This document shows, piece by piece, positions 10,641-22,795 of a stretch of DNA of 64,000 nucleotides. Each line of letters starts with the position of its first letter. The first letter of the stretch is position 1. The stretch lies in assembly GCA_038049695.1 (NCBI GenBank), contig CP142460.1, forward strand, positions 24,744,501 to 24,808,500, written 5' to 3'. The stretch comes from Cinnamomum chago. Taxonomy: Eukaryota > Streptophyta > Magnoliopsida > Laurales > Lauraceae. Below the pieces are notes generated by a model, which saw only the letters and a program-made list of their open reading frames with translations, was not told the DNA's origin and made no database searches. Position numbers and translations under genes: made by a program.

Positions 10641-11587
10641 TTCGACACATGACAATAAGAAAAGGGCTTTTTGAGTAGATATTCTGTATTCGTAGGCTCT
10701 AAGATAACCTCGTTTCGATTTATATTGAGGGAGATGTAGCCCCTAAAGGGTTACCGATAAGCTTTTTAGAAGGGTAAACTGTGTTGTGTCCATAGAAAAA
10801 CCTCTATAGTACATATTCTTGAGTTTTCGGGGTGTGGGGGGTGCATGCCCATGCCTGACTTGGTATTTTTGACCTTTTCATAAATCTTTAAAAAAAATTT
10901 TTTTGATCCGGAGTGCCATGCCCGCATTAGATTGTGGTATTTTTTTTTTCTTCTTGTCTATCCTGCTCTTTTGATATGTAAATTTGAAGTAACTTGTGTC
11001 ATTTTCTTCGTTTAGGAGACCTGGAGACCTGGACCTGTTCTCATAGTCTTCTCACTTGCCGTAGTCATTTTTCTCGATTTTTCATTTTCCATGAATCTTA
11101 AGTTTTTCGTGAAATCCATTTTCATACTTTTCTAAGATTCTTTTTCCTGCCTCTTTTTCTTTGTCAAATTTGTATGTATACGAAAATCCCATATTAGGAA
11201 TAGGTATTTTGAAGATTCTAGAGATTAAGGATATATTTTAAAAATATTGGATTCTATTGAATGTTAGACAGAAGTCTCCAATTAGGAATACATATCTTTA
11301 AAAAAATTTGGAGATTGACTTGGCCCATGAATGATGTGGCCCCTATCAATGAACGACGTGTGGATGCCTATATAGACTTGCGAGGAAGCTCCAAATCCCA
11401 AACGAAGCTCACGTCAGAAGATGATGTAATTGTGCTCAATGTAATGTTAGTCAGTTGCATGGAATATAATAAGTTGTAGACTTTTATGATGTCAACTTAT
11501 TCAATGTGTGATTTAACAATTGTATGATCCTATTTTTGGGGTCTTTAATGATGTAATCAATATCCACCATTCTATATGGTCGATATC
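10641..11587. other. No feature recognised
   Basis: AT-rich non-coding DNA with short homopolymer runs. I see no gene or repeat structure that I can support. Confidence 0.4.
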
Positions 11588-11770
11588 GACCATTTTCACT
11601 GAAGACAGAAGCTAATGCCATCCAAATTAAGATGTTCTGTACTAACAGAAATGATTGATAGCGACCATTTTCACTGAAGACAGAAGCTACTGCCTTCCAA
11701 GTTAAACTGTTTTGTACTGACAGAAAATGTTGATAGTCCATTTTCACCAGAACCACATCTAGCGCCCTAG
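11588..11770. repeat. Tandem repeat, about 74-bp unit, 2.5 copies
   Basis: The phrase gaccattttcact recurs at 11588 and 11663, with a partial third copy at 11736. Each is followed by gaagacagaagcta-like sequence. Confidence 0.8.
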
Positions 11771-11998
11771 AATACAAGAAATTGAACCAATCTCCAGCAA
11801 ATGGCAACCGATAAAGTGGCTAATAGTAAAAGCTTAAAGATTATCGTTTTGGAGAAGACAAAAGAGGGAGAAAGAGAAGGGCAGGAAGAAGGAAGAAAAT
11901 GAAATGTTACATAGTTACACTGGTTTGGGTTCTTTCTGTGACTGTCAATATCAACCATCCCCCAAAAAAAAAAACTTATAAAAAAAAAGAACTGGGTC

Positions 11999-12024
11999 CC
12001 CCCCCCGCCCCCCCCCCCCCCCCC
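11999..12024 (+). repeat. Poly(C) tract
   Basis: About 25 consecutive C residues interrupted by one G, preceded by A-rich DNA. The length in the assembly may be unreliable. Confidence 0.8.
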
Positions 12025-14290
12025 GGTCCAATGTGATACTCGGTCCTAGAAGGCCGCATATAGGGTCCTACGGGGATTTTTTCCGTAAATCCCTCTATAT
12101 ATATATTATGAAACAGCTTGATAACAATATTGCTCAATTGCTAATTGATCTTAATCAACCAGTTCATTTTAACTATATAATTATTGTAAGTTCTCTCCAC
12201 AAGAAGCTCGGTAACTCCTAATTACTCCTCCGCTATTCTCTAATATGTAACGGTTCTGCTCTTCCTTTCATGATAATTTGATGTTGGATATTTTCTAAAA
12301 ACCAATAATTAAAAAAAATAAATTTTAAGAGGCACTTGAGACTTGAGTGTCTTTTCAAGAATATTTCAAATTTTATGTTTTTTATTTAATTTTTGTGCCT
12401 TTTGGATGTGATGTGCCTTTTAGGTCATTCATGAGTGCATATGACCCGTTTTCAATAGTTACTTTCAACTCTATAAATTAAAGTGATTTTTAAAGGGTTT
12501 TTTTTTATTTATAAAACACTCAAAATATAGAGACTATAGAGTTTTCTTCATATATATATTTTTAATTTTTAAAAAATTCCATAATTTTTATTTTAGTATG
12601 TAGACTTCGAATCAAAGTTGGCCATTGTATCCTAGGGACAAGATTTCATCAAAGCTACCTGCATGTGAGAAATTGTTGTCATTAAGAAAGCATCTTAATT
12701 GATTTGTTTTGCCCATTTTCTATTACTTTCTTACTCAATTTCTCGCATTCACTTTTATTCACTAATTATTTATTCTAAATTTTTTTTATTTTATGATTGC
12801 ACATACTTCATAAGTAATTTCCCCAATAGTTAGCCACGAGTCTGTCAAGGAATAAAAAGTACAGACTAATATAGGCAAAAACTAAACATTGCACAAATCT
12901 CAGAGATGAGCGAGTTTGGAATAAATTAATTTCCCCCACTAGTTCCAAATAAAGAAACGTATATTACGAGGAATATCTCAATATATACTCTGGTATACGA
13001 TACATCTAACCAAATTTCCTTTAAACTCTAATTTAGAAGTTAAGAGTGGGCTACAGTCAGGACCATCCTTCTATGTCGATAAATCAATCTCCCTTGATGT
13101 TTAGAGTCTCACCCTCTGTGATACAATATCACTTTGAGAAATTAGGTGGTTGTTCACTACAATTTATACTTCATTTACCCCAATATTACATGTTCCCATT
13201 GACATTTGTTGATGAAATAAGTATCTCGATTGGTTGGTATCATACATCTTATATAAACATATCCACAATATATACTCGGATCGAGAAAATGATGACAATA
13301 CCCATGATTTGTGATCCGATCTAATAGATGACGATATAATATCCACACAATCTATGATCTGATCAGTGATGTAATATCCACAATGCAGTTTGTATCCAAT
13401 CAAGGATACCTATGGTCTGTTTGGCATTCTTTTACTGGGTTGTTCCCATGTTCTCATGAGATGAAAATTGTGAAATACGTTTGGTTTTATCCTAAAAGCC
13501 GTTTCCAAAGATCAAAGAAACATGGCTTGTTGGAGCAAGAAATTAAAAACGATTGGTAATTATCTTTTTAAGAAACATCTTTGAGGCAATGCGGAACTTT
13601 GTGGCTATAATTTTTTCATTTTATAGCTTCCATTTTTTCTCTTGGTTTTTGGTTGCATGTGGGATTGGAACGCAGTTGCCCTATCACACACTCATCTCTC
13701 TCTCATCATATAACCCTCCCTCTCTCATACACATGGATTTACACAAGTGAGATGATGACGTTGCATGAGTGGGCACATAGGTGAGCAATTGAGGTTGATT
13801 TTTCTCCACTGGGCAATGCCCCCATGTCCTCCAAGATTACAATTTGAGTTAATTAGCAAAAGTTTCCTCATAGATGTCTTGTAAGGCCTCCGGTCCATCA
13901 ACTTTTCCTCTAAGGCATGTAGTCCATGTAGCTTAGACATATTTCGACGAGAGGTCCCTAGATACACCACCTCATGGCTAGAGGTCCCTAAATAAGCCAC
14001 CTCATACATTTTCATGATTGATTTGCCCTTTCAACTGATTATGCATAATATTTTAAAATTTAAAATTTAAAATCTTCCATTCTCCCTCTTCTTCTTTTTC
14101 AATCCAGACATGGGCAGAACCTAGCCAAAGCCCTTTTCTTCTTCTTCAAGTTATAGGTTCTTATTCGTCTATTTGCTACAGCTGATTCGACTGCGCCGAT
14201 CTTGGGTGGGCCACACTAATCGATTTCCTGCAGAAATCCGAAGTCGCAGGGAATTGCAGAAGAACAGAGGATCGGGTCTATTGCAACAGA
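12025..14290. other. AT-rich region with no recognised gene
   Basis: Short frames, such as plus-strand 13046-13324, show no domain. The stretch near 13410-13500 (gtttggcatt, then acgtttggtttt) and the stretch near 16190-16250 (accaaaactag, accaaacaag) look like opposite ends of a hAT- or Harbinger-type element. I could not confirm ends or target duplications. Confidence 0.35.
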
Positions 14291-14647
14291 ATGATCGGAG
14301 AAGGGATTAGAGGATTTGGTGGTGAAATGGGCATTGCCGGAGAAGAAGCGACGCCGTTGCTCGTCACCTTGCCATCGTCGTCGTGGAAGAAGAAGACCGC
14401 TATAGAAGTTGTCTTTAAGCCCAGGTTTCTGTTACAAAAAACCATACCGGACCGAACGAAAAACCCATATCTCTGCCACTACTGTATTCACCGTCGCCGG
14501 TTGGCATCACCGCCGCTGCTACTCGCCGCCGACTACCGTCGTCCTACTTGCGCTACGCCATCACCGAAGAGGAAGAAGGAAGGCAGCAGTTGCCTCCATC
14601 GGTCCTGGTTGCAAATCAGAACACGAAGAAGAAGAAGGAGGTCCTGA
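14291..14647 (+). CDS. Hypothetical open frame, 118 codons
   Basis: A GC-rich patch in AT-rich surroundings is open for 118 codons. The product is basic, ends in an arginine run and has no recognised domain. An overlapping 89-codon frame is also open, which weakens the case for coding. It may be the eroded 5' end of a captured gene or chance. Confidence 0.2.
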   Translation: MIGEGIRGFGGEMGIAGEEATPLLVTLPSSSWKKKTAIEVVFKPRFLLQKTIPDRTKNPYLCHYCIHRRRLASPPLLLAADYRRPTCATPSPKRKKEGSSCLHRSWLQIRTRRRRRRS

Positions 14648-14795
14648 GTGGGTTTGTTTTAGGTCGGTTCTGACCTGAGCTGACCCTCGCCTCAACTAAT
14701 TCTTTCAAATCTCCGTTGTAGCAGTTGTCGATGTTCTTCTATGGAAGCGACAAGATGTCGGGATTTGTCTTTTCATGGTTTCAAGCACCCTATGG

Positions 14796-15545
14796 TCAAA
14801 TTTATTTGATTTTTTTTTAATTTTTGCCAAATTTATTTGAGTTTTGCGTAAATTTATCTAAGTTCTGAAACATTTATCTAAGTTTTAGATAAATCTATCA
14901 AAGTTTTTTGCTATTTATCTGAGTTCCAGAACAAATTTATCTGAGTTCTAAATAAATCTATCTGAGTTTTTGGCAAATTTATTTGAGTTTTTGAAAAATA
15001 TAGGTGAGTTTTCAACAAAATTATCTCCATTTTAAAATTTTTAACTGAATTTTTGAATGAATATTTCTGTGTTTTTGGAAAATTTATTTGTATTTTCTTA
15101 GATCTATTTGTGTTTTTGAAATTAATTTGTGTCTTTTGAAATTTATTTATATTTTTAAAAATAAATTTAACTAAGTTTTTGACAAAAATACTTGAATTTT
15201 TTCTTGATTTTTCACTAATTTGAAAATTTAGGTTATATTAGTTTTTGCAAATGTATTTTCATTTTTTAATTTTATTTACGTCTTTTGAAATTTATTTGAG
15301 TCTTTTAAAATTTATTTACATTTTTTTTAAATTTATTTGGATCTTTTGAAGTTGATTTTCATCTTTTGAAATTTATTTATATTTTTTGAAACTTATTTGG
15401 ATCTTTTGAAATTTATTGGTGTCTTTTTAAATTTATCTACGTTCTTTTGAAATTTATTGATTTTTTTTAATTTATTGCGTTTTTTGAAATTTATTTACGT
15501 TATTTTGAATTTTATTTGTGTATTTTTAGAATTTATTTGAAAATC
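14796..15545 (+). repeat. Degenerate AT-rich minisatellite, about 20-bp unit
   Basis: About 750 bp is built from variants of aaatttatttgagttttt. The early part carries atctaagtt/atctgagtt forms and the later part attt(a/g)cgtcttttga forms, so the array changes gradually in type along its length. Roughly 35 units can be counted. Confidence 0.85.
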
Positions 15546-15799
15546 TCATTAATGAGATTCCATTAATCATGGTCAATTAAATGGTAGTTGACCATTATTA
15601 ATGGGATATCCCACCAATCATGAGATATGATTTTAAAAAATGGTAAATTAGACATATCAGGTATGAGAATGTGTTAGATGACCTTTGGCTGCATGACTTT
15701 TTTTTGTGGACTGTTTGTAACAAAGTCATACTTTGAGGGACCTCTGACCAAACACCCTTTATAATTTTGCCAAAAGTTATTATTTCTAAAAAGTGAAGT

Positions 15800-16110
15800 C
15801 AGTAGAATTCCTAAAAGTGGGTCCAATGTTCATGATCATAGAAGGTGGCCCACTTTGTAATTCTTAAAGGCGGGTCGCATGTTTCTAATAACAAATTATA
15901 GGCTTGCATTCTACATACTACAAAGGTGGGCCCATATTGTAAATCTTGTAAAAGTATACCCAATGTTCTAATTCCTAAAGGTGGGGTCAATGTTGCAAGT
16001 TTAAAGGTGAGTCTCATGTATAACGATTCCTACATTGATTTAAGTCCCATAGGTGGACCCACATTTTAAAAAATGGTGGCTCGTGTGAAATTCTTGTAAG
16101 AGTGGGCCCC
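15800..16110 (+). repeat. Degenerate repeat of gtgggtccaatgtt-like units
   Basis: Units of roughly 40-55 bp share (c)ctaaaggtggg(t/c)cc followed by atgtt: near 15815, 15865, 15925, 15975, 16000, 16045 and 16095. All are diverged. Confidence 0.55.
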
Positions 16111-16431
16111 TTATATATATAATTTTAATATTTATGATGAGTTTATGAATATTTATAATGAAAGTAAATTCAACAATGTTATGTTGTTACCAAAACTAGT
16201 TCCACATAGCACATTTTTAAAGGAACAATTTGACATAATGTTACCAAACAAGTTCTTCATAGAACAATCTCAAGACAACCCGATCTTAGCATAAAACCAA
16301 AAACAACAAAGGAACGGTGTGGGGCCTGCACCATTAAGAGATACTAACACAAGAGGATGCATCGTTATTTTATTTATCAATTAATGATTCAACACATACT
16401 TTAGCCTTTAGTTGTACATAAGTATATATAA

Positions 16432-16540
16432 GGGAAAAAAGTAGCATACCTACCTGTACTTTGGCCTTTTTACAGTGTACCCCTGTACTTAGGTATTTTG
16501 GACTAAATCTACCTGTAGTTTTAGTTGACATGCAAAATGA
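16432..16540 (+). repeat. Left terminal inverted repeat of the MULE
   Basis: Contains gggaaaaaa, a 72-bp extra segment, then ctgtagttttagttgaca. It pairs with 24017-24056. The extra segment itself contains two cctgtact phrases (16454 and 16484). Confidence 0.7.
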
Positions 16541-16706
16541 ACGGATTCTGTTAGTATTAACGGTGTAGGTCATATAAAATGTGTTTGGTGCATACTGATG
16601 CCAAATTACTTGCCCAAAAAGACCTATTTGCCCCTAAACCAGCGTATAAATTAAAATGGAAATGCATAAGAGCAACTATTAGTCATTTTTTCTCTAGCCA
16701 TATCAA

Positions 16707-17177
16707 ATGGCTTCCTCTCAAAACTCTTGTACTCATTGTTCTCATGGCCAAAACTTTCAACTTGATGGTGAAATTCGTTACTGTCACTGCAGGCATGGGG
16801 ATGCTTTGAGAACTTCCCGAACACAGCGCAACATGGGGAGGAGGTTTCTTGGCTGTGCACTATATGAGGTTATGCTGTCAACCATCTGATTGTTCTTCTT
16901 GATGTCTGGTCAACCATGCTAATATTAATATTTTTTTGTTTCAATTTTTTTTCAAATCTAGCCAGCGTGTGGATTTTTTGAATGGGTTGATGGAGGAATT
17001 GATCAAGTACAGAAGCTATTAGATAAGATTGATGTATTGGAGAAGGAATTGAAGATAACTTGTCGAAGGGAAAAATGTTACCTATGTGTGTTACTGTGGA
17101 CTTGGGCTGTAATTTTTTTTTTCATGTGTTACCTACTTGTGGCTTGGTTCCCTATATATGGGTTGGAATTACCATGA
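16707..17177 (+). CDS. GRF-type zinc finger, coiled-coil, membrane protein carried by the MULE
   Basis: Exon 1 is 16707-16868 (54 codons) and exon 2 is 16962-17177. The intron (16869-16961) has GT and AG ends, is in phase 0 and joins the frame cleanly, giving 125 residues. Residues 22-63 form a GRF zinc finger: CHC near residues 28-30, then LRTSRTQRNMGRRFLGC, then ACGFFEWVD, with four well-placed cysteines. A short amphipathic helix rich in Leu/Lys/Glu follows (about 67-85), then a strongly hydrophobic segment (about 95-117) that should span a membrane. GRF fingers in other proteins bind single-stranded nucleic acid. The role in a transposon is unknown. The gene lies inside the MULE ends, convergent with the transposase, in the place of mudrB in maize MuDR. 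The frame is intact while the transposase is broken. Confidence 0.75.
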
Positions 17178-17566
17178 TCATATGTATCAGTTCGAATATT
17201 TTAATGAAAATGGGTTGGTGAAGTTTACTTGTCAATGCATGCTTTGTTCACTCCTTATTTTGCTCTGAACTTTAATGAACCTACAATAAGAAAATCATCA
17301 TCATCCAAACACTCAATCCAAACAATAAAAAAGGGTCATCTATATTGCTCCAAACAGTCATCATCATCCAAACAGTTTTTTCAAATAGTCAATAACAAAC
17401 TACATCAAGTTTTCTTAAAACACCATCGTCACCCAAATAGTCATCTATGCTGCTCCATAATCAAAGTTACAACATCATCAAGACAAAAGTTTTTTAAAAC
17501 AGAACCAGGATAACATCTTACAACATCATCCAAACAATTTTTTTTTAAAATAGAATCAACATAACA
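17178..17566. other. Convergent intergenic spacer of the MULE
   Basis: Lies between the two convergent stop codons. It carries several copies of catcatccaaac-like sequence (about 17295-17545). No gene is recognised. Confidence 0.6.
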
Positions 17567-19522
17567 TCAAGCTGTTGAGCTACCTTTTCCTGCTCCAATC
17601 CTCCCTCTACCTCTAGGTGTTGATGTAGACCTCACTGCTTGTAACTTCCCTCTACCACTGTTATTACTTGCTGATGAAAGTGGTTGTGAAGCTAGCATCG
17701 TCTTAGAAGAAGCTTGCCTGACTCTCCCCTAATCAATCAAAATCTTCAATACAGTAGTGAGTAAATGCATATAATCTAGTTAGAAGTATAAAACATGGGT
17801 GAAAACACTGTACCCTGTGTGCTGGAATGGGCTAAGAATTTGGCTAAGAAGGTGGCATGGGCTGTGATGCTGCCATGGGCTATGATGTTGGCTGAGAAGC
17901 TGCCATGGGCTGTGATGCAGAATGAAAGAGTCTTGAATTTGGATGCACTGGTCCTTTGCAGGACCTGGCATTATGGCATGTTTTCAAGCATCTAGCACAA
18001 GTCATTGTTCTGTTCCTTCTGGAAACTCTATTGGAACTATGTAACTTATTTGATTCCCTCCTCCTCAACTTCTTTGGCCTACCTACAGGTCTTCTATACA
18101 GTGGAGGAGCAACTGGTTCCATTCCACTTTGTACCCAATCATGCATGCCAGGTACAACGTGTGTCATACTACTATATGCCTTCAAATACATTCCTTTGTT
18201 GTAGCATTCATGAATATAATCTTCAGGCTTATCTTGATTCATGTATATACATGTTATAGCATGCTTACAAGGTATCCCAGTAAAATCCCACATTTTGCAT
18301 AAACATGTTCTACTCTCAATGTTCACAACAAAAGTTTTGGTAAAACAGTTCACCTCAAACTCACCTTTGCCTGACCAGTAGAGAAAACAATGTTTGCTAT
18401 CATTCTTATTTTTTTCCAACTTCTCCAATATCGCAGGACAGACTATCCCATCATATTTGGTCATTCCTTTCAACTTCACTTGAGTTTTGGTCATAAGCTT
18501 CCTCCTAACACACTCAAGCAAACCAACTATTGGTTTCTCCCTAGTTTCAAGTATGTAACTATTGAAAGACTCACAGAGGTTGTTTGTTAATGCATCACAT
18601 TTAGCCCTTGTAGAAAAATGAGATCTGGCCCACCTGTTTGGATTAGCAGCTATCAGCCAATTATGTGTAGTCAGGTCCATCTCTTTCACCCTCTGCATGT
18701 GACTATCAAATTCTCTAAGTGATCCACTTGATGCTGCAACCCACATAGCATCTTTCAACAATTTGCCTCTAAACAATTTATTGAAGTTATCATACATATG
18801 CCTCAGGCAGTGTCTGATTTCAACAGTAGGAACTACTATCTCAAATGCTGCGTCAAGCCCTATCTATCTATCAGACAAAAAAATCCAGCCCATGTCATCC
18901 CCATTTCCAATTTCATCAATTAATGATTTCAAAAACCAAGTGCATGAGTCCAAATTTTCAGCCTCTACAACAACCATTGCAATTGGAAACATATTTTCAT
19001 TCCCATCTTTACCCAGTGCAGCCAACACTTGTCCACCATAACTACCTTTGAGGAAGCACTCGTCTAGACCAATTATGGGTCTACATCCACTCAGGAACCC
19101 TACCTTTTCTGCCTCATAACAGACGTACAATCTCTGGAAATTTGGAATTCTATCCATGTGAAGTCTTTGTGTCACCACAAATATCCTTGTGTTGGGATTG
19201 TACTTCTAGACAGTGACACAATAGTCCCTCAATCTAGTGTACTGGACTTTGATATCTCCAGAGATGTTATCTAATGCGTTCCTCTTGGCTCTATACAACT
19301 TATCCTTCGACAAATCCACCTTCAGTTCTTTTCTCAACTCCTTTTGAATTGCAGGAATTGACCATTTCGGATTGTCACTCATTCTCTGCTGGTATTTAAC
19401 AGCTATATAGCTGGAAGTTACCAAGTGATTCTCAAACCTCATACCACATGCATGTTTGGGATTGAATGTCTTAATTTGAAATGTCTTCTCACCCTGCATG
19501 GGTGATGCATGAATCCTAAATC

Positions 19523-21205
19523 TGTTAGATTGTGTGGTATCAATCCATCAGTTGATGTAATAAATTGATTAATTCCTTTATTTATCAATAAAATCATGCT
19601 TTCATTTCATGAGATGAATGGTGTTTATTACTTAATGAACATGACCAATACATATGACATAATGATTCATGAGATGAACCGGGTCTCATTAGTATATTAG
19701 ATGTGATATATGTATATGGATGAGATCCACATGCGGGAGACATGTGTCACAAATCTTATACTTAAAATATCTTCACAACCAGTGATGAGACTGGGCATCT
19801 CATCTGATAAGGTTGCAGCACTTTGATCACTATGAGATAGTGTGATTTGTCTCGATCATTAGAATGAAAGATTCTGGATCACGGTGCTGGTACATTTGAT
19901 GTATTGAAGGATCATGAGAAACACCTTATGAAATACTGCCTCGATTTAAGGACTGCTCTCATAATTCCCTAGCAATAGGCTCTCAATCCTGAGACATTAA
20001 TGAACTCGAGTTTTTATCTATTCATTTGCTTTGAGTCACCAATAAGTGAGGCCAACTGTAGGTCAACACCTCGGCGTCTTGGGTATGTGGTAGTAGGACT
20101 GTGGGAACATACAATAATCAAGATGGAATCTATCTACATTATCCCCTTGTGCCAATTAATGGATTTATCATTAGTAAGTGCGCACCCATCTCGATTAAGA
20201 GTTAATTGGATGGTACTGATGATCACTGTGATTAATTGGGGCTCAAGGATAATAAGATGTGGATCTAAGATTGGATGAGACAGATTTATTCCAATTGATC
20301 CATGGATATTGATAAAGGGGCCTACTTGTGGTACTGTGGAAGTTTAGGGTCTTCATTGTAATTTATTCCTAAGACTGGAGTGAAATTGCATTTATATAGT
20401 GGTGTTATTTGCAATTAACTGTGAGCCCGGATTGCACATGAGATGTGGGGTCGCTTGTCCCAATTGGAGCCAGCTTTCTAAAGAATCCCTAGTGGTCCCC
20501 ACGCTAGCCCAAGTATTAGAAAGATTCTATTCTTACTTAAACTCTAATAGGAAAGAATTAGAAACTTGTTATTTCTATTTGAATTGAGACTTCTAATAGT
20601 GGTAATAGTAGCATGAGAAGTTACTAATTTGTATGGTAGTGAGACTTCTTATGCAATTAGTAAGAAAAGTAAGAAAAGGAGGTTGCATGAGGACTATATA
20701 AGGGGAAACACCCCTTGGACCTCCAAGACACACAACCCACGCCCAAGAACCTCTAGTGCAAGTGTTGCACTACTCTTCTTCTCCTCTTCTCTCTTCTAGT
20801 TGTCTTCTAGTTCCTTAGAGTTTCTAGTAGGGTTTTCTCTTGGAGATCCCATACATCTTCTTGAGGAAAGAGATCTGATAGAGGGTCATAGCGTGGAAGA
20901 CAACAAGGTCTAGGAGATCTAAAATTGCTTCAAGAAGAGTTCTTGTTCTAGTTGATTGTCTTCTCCTCAATTAGAGCAATACCGGGCTCCAAAGGTATAA
21001 TATGTTTCTCCTCTTGTGGTAGATTATTTTGTTGCATGTAGTTGCTGATTTCTATCTTCTAGATATGTTATATTACTGTACATGATTGATGAAAGGGAGG
21101 GATTGCATCCTGGATTGGGTTATAGCCTTCTGAATAGTTGATCCCTGAGTCAAGTGGGTCAAAAAGTTTTGAAAACCTATCCACGAGGCCCACCTACTTC
21201 CAACA
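19523..21205 (+). mobile_element. Solo LTR, Copia-type (1683 bp), inside the transposase
   Basis: Starts TGTTAGATTG and ends CTTCCAACA. It is flanked on both sides by the five bases aaatc (19518-19522 and 21206-21210). There is no internal region, primer site or coding sequence, so the element has been reduced to one LTR by recombination between its two LTRs. The TGTT...AACA ends and length are typical of Copia elements, but without coding DNA the superfamily is an inference. Without one duplication copy and the LTR, the transposase frame is continuous, so the insertion came after the MULE gene was in place. Confidence 0.85.
20695..20702 (+). promoter_or_regulatory. TATA box of the solo LTR
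   Basis: TATATAAG followed about 30-60 bp later by a pyrimidine-rich leader (20770-20840). It sets the LTR orientation as plus, with U3 on the left. Confidence 0.6.
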
Positions 21206-22535
21206 AAATCCATAATCAAATTTACAAACAGCCATGATTCTCTTGTTCTCATTTTCCAAATATTTAATGTTATAGCCTTGCCTTACAATGCATTCAACAA
21301 GTGCTTGTCTGAAAACTTGTGGACTTGAAAATATCATACCCAACTTCAGTTGAGGATTCTCCATATCAGTCAACTCATTAAACTCAGGCCATTTAGATCT
21401 GTTGTTCTCATCAGATGAGCTGCACAAAGAGTGAAGATCATCCCCATCCTCATCATTTAGTAACCCAATTCTCATCAATTGGTACTTGTTGTTTTCCTTT
21501 CTGCACCTCTTCCACATTCTCAGAAGATCCTTTGAAGATATTCGCATCTTCTGGCTTCTCAACATCCTCATATAACTTCGGTTGCTCATCAGGATCTAAT
21601 CTTTTCTCTTCACTTTCAACCTCACTGCCATCATCTAATTGATGCTGCTAGTTTTGATCATCCTCAAAATCAGGATGCGAACATTAGAGTCATCATGACC
21701 AGCACTTGTCTGATTTTGGCCATCATCATCACTGCCTTCATCAATAGAAGTTTCTTCCTCAACATCAGGATGGTGATGAACATTAGAGTCATGATGATGA
21801 CCATGTGTCTGATTTTGGTCATCATCACTGGCTTCATCAGCAAAAGTTTCATCCTCAACATCAGTAGCATAGTCCTCCTCACAGTGCAGTTTCCTACTAG
21901 CTGATGCTACTTCTACTGCAGGTAACTGCTTCAAGGGACCTTTAATGTGAATATTTTGCATCAAGAACTTCCCCTTAGGTGATGCTACCATCAAAGGTTC
22001 ATGTCCCCTCTTTACATAAATAGTCAACACCTCACTGTCTTTATAATGTTATAATAGAACAACTACATCCCTGTTTGATTCAATTTGCCTCAGACTACCA
22101 TCAAAATCCAATCTTGACACCTTAAAATACATTGAACTGTTCCCTGGGTACCCTAATTCTATCACATAATCCCTGAACTAAAAAACTGATGCTTTATCAA
22201 TATCAAAATCCCTGACTTCAATAACCACACCCCCCAATGTATACACTATTTGGTGGGTCTGTAAAATAACCACCATGGTGGAATTGAATTGTAACTTCAT
22301 CAAAAATTTGCATGTAAACGACAATTATTTGAGGCAAATTCATGTACAATAACAAAGAAAAATCCATGTGTCACAAAACCATATGATTTCTAAGATAAGA
22401 GAGAGGGCACCATGAGTTCAAACCTTATACCGATTGAGAAAAAAAGTTAATATGTAATTTCATATAAGCAAATAGCTTATCTAACATATGCATATAATTT
22501 CTCCTATCCTTAAAAAGAAAAATAATATATCAAGC

Positions 22536-22755
22536 CATGGCCAATTGTATCAAATGGATGTTAGGTCCATTATATCAAGCCATGGTCCATCTCTTTCATC
22601 TCTCTCTTTTCTGGTCCTTCAGTCCATGGTGCCAATCAATGAAATTTAAAAGAGTGCAGATCTCACTCTTGCATCATAAAAGAAGGGCCAACTAAACAAA
22701 TGGTTCAGATGCAATTTACCCATCTTAAAGATGGGCCCCACAAAATGGCATCTTT

Positions 22756-22795
<40 letters not shown>

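Larger units (their letters stand above)
17567..22276 (-). pseudogene. MuDR-type transposase gene, broken
   Basis: Read on the minus strand from an ATG at 22276. First comes an N-terminal region (22276-21635) with an acidic Asp/His-rich tract. Then comes the MuDR DNA-binding domain split by a solo LTR (21589-21211 and 19517-19206; PQLKLGMIFSSPQVFRQAL, then IHASPMQGEKTF). The MULE transposase core (19178-18864; IGLDECFLKGSYGG with a catalytic-type Asp) follows. Next are its C-terminal half and a SWIM zinc finger (18797-17880; CLCKMWDFTGIPCKHA), then a CX2CX4HX4C knuckle and SQPM repeats. A likely last exon at 17728-17567 encodes a Gly/Arg-rich tail. Stops occur near 22180, 22050, 19209 and 18863, with a frame change in the SQPM repeats. 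The protein would have excised and inserted the element in the nucleus. This copy cannot. Confidence 0.85.

Noticed and set aside
14796..15545. CRISPR-like or other array with regular spacers
   Set aside because: The repeats are degenerate, directly adjoining and without unique spacers. The DNA is eukaryotic.
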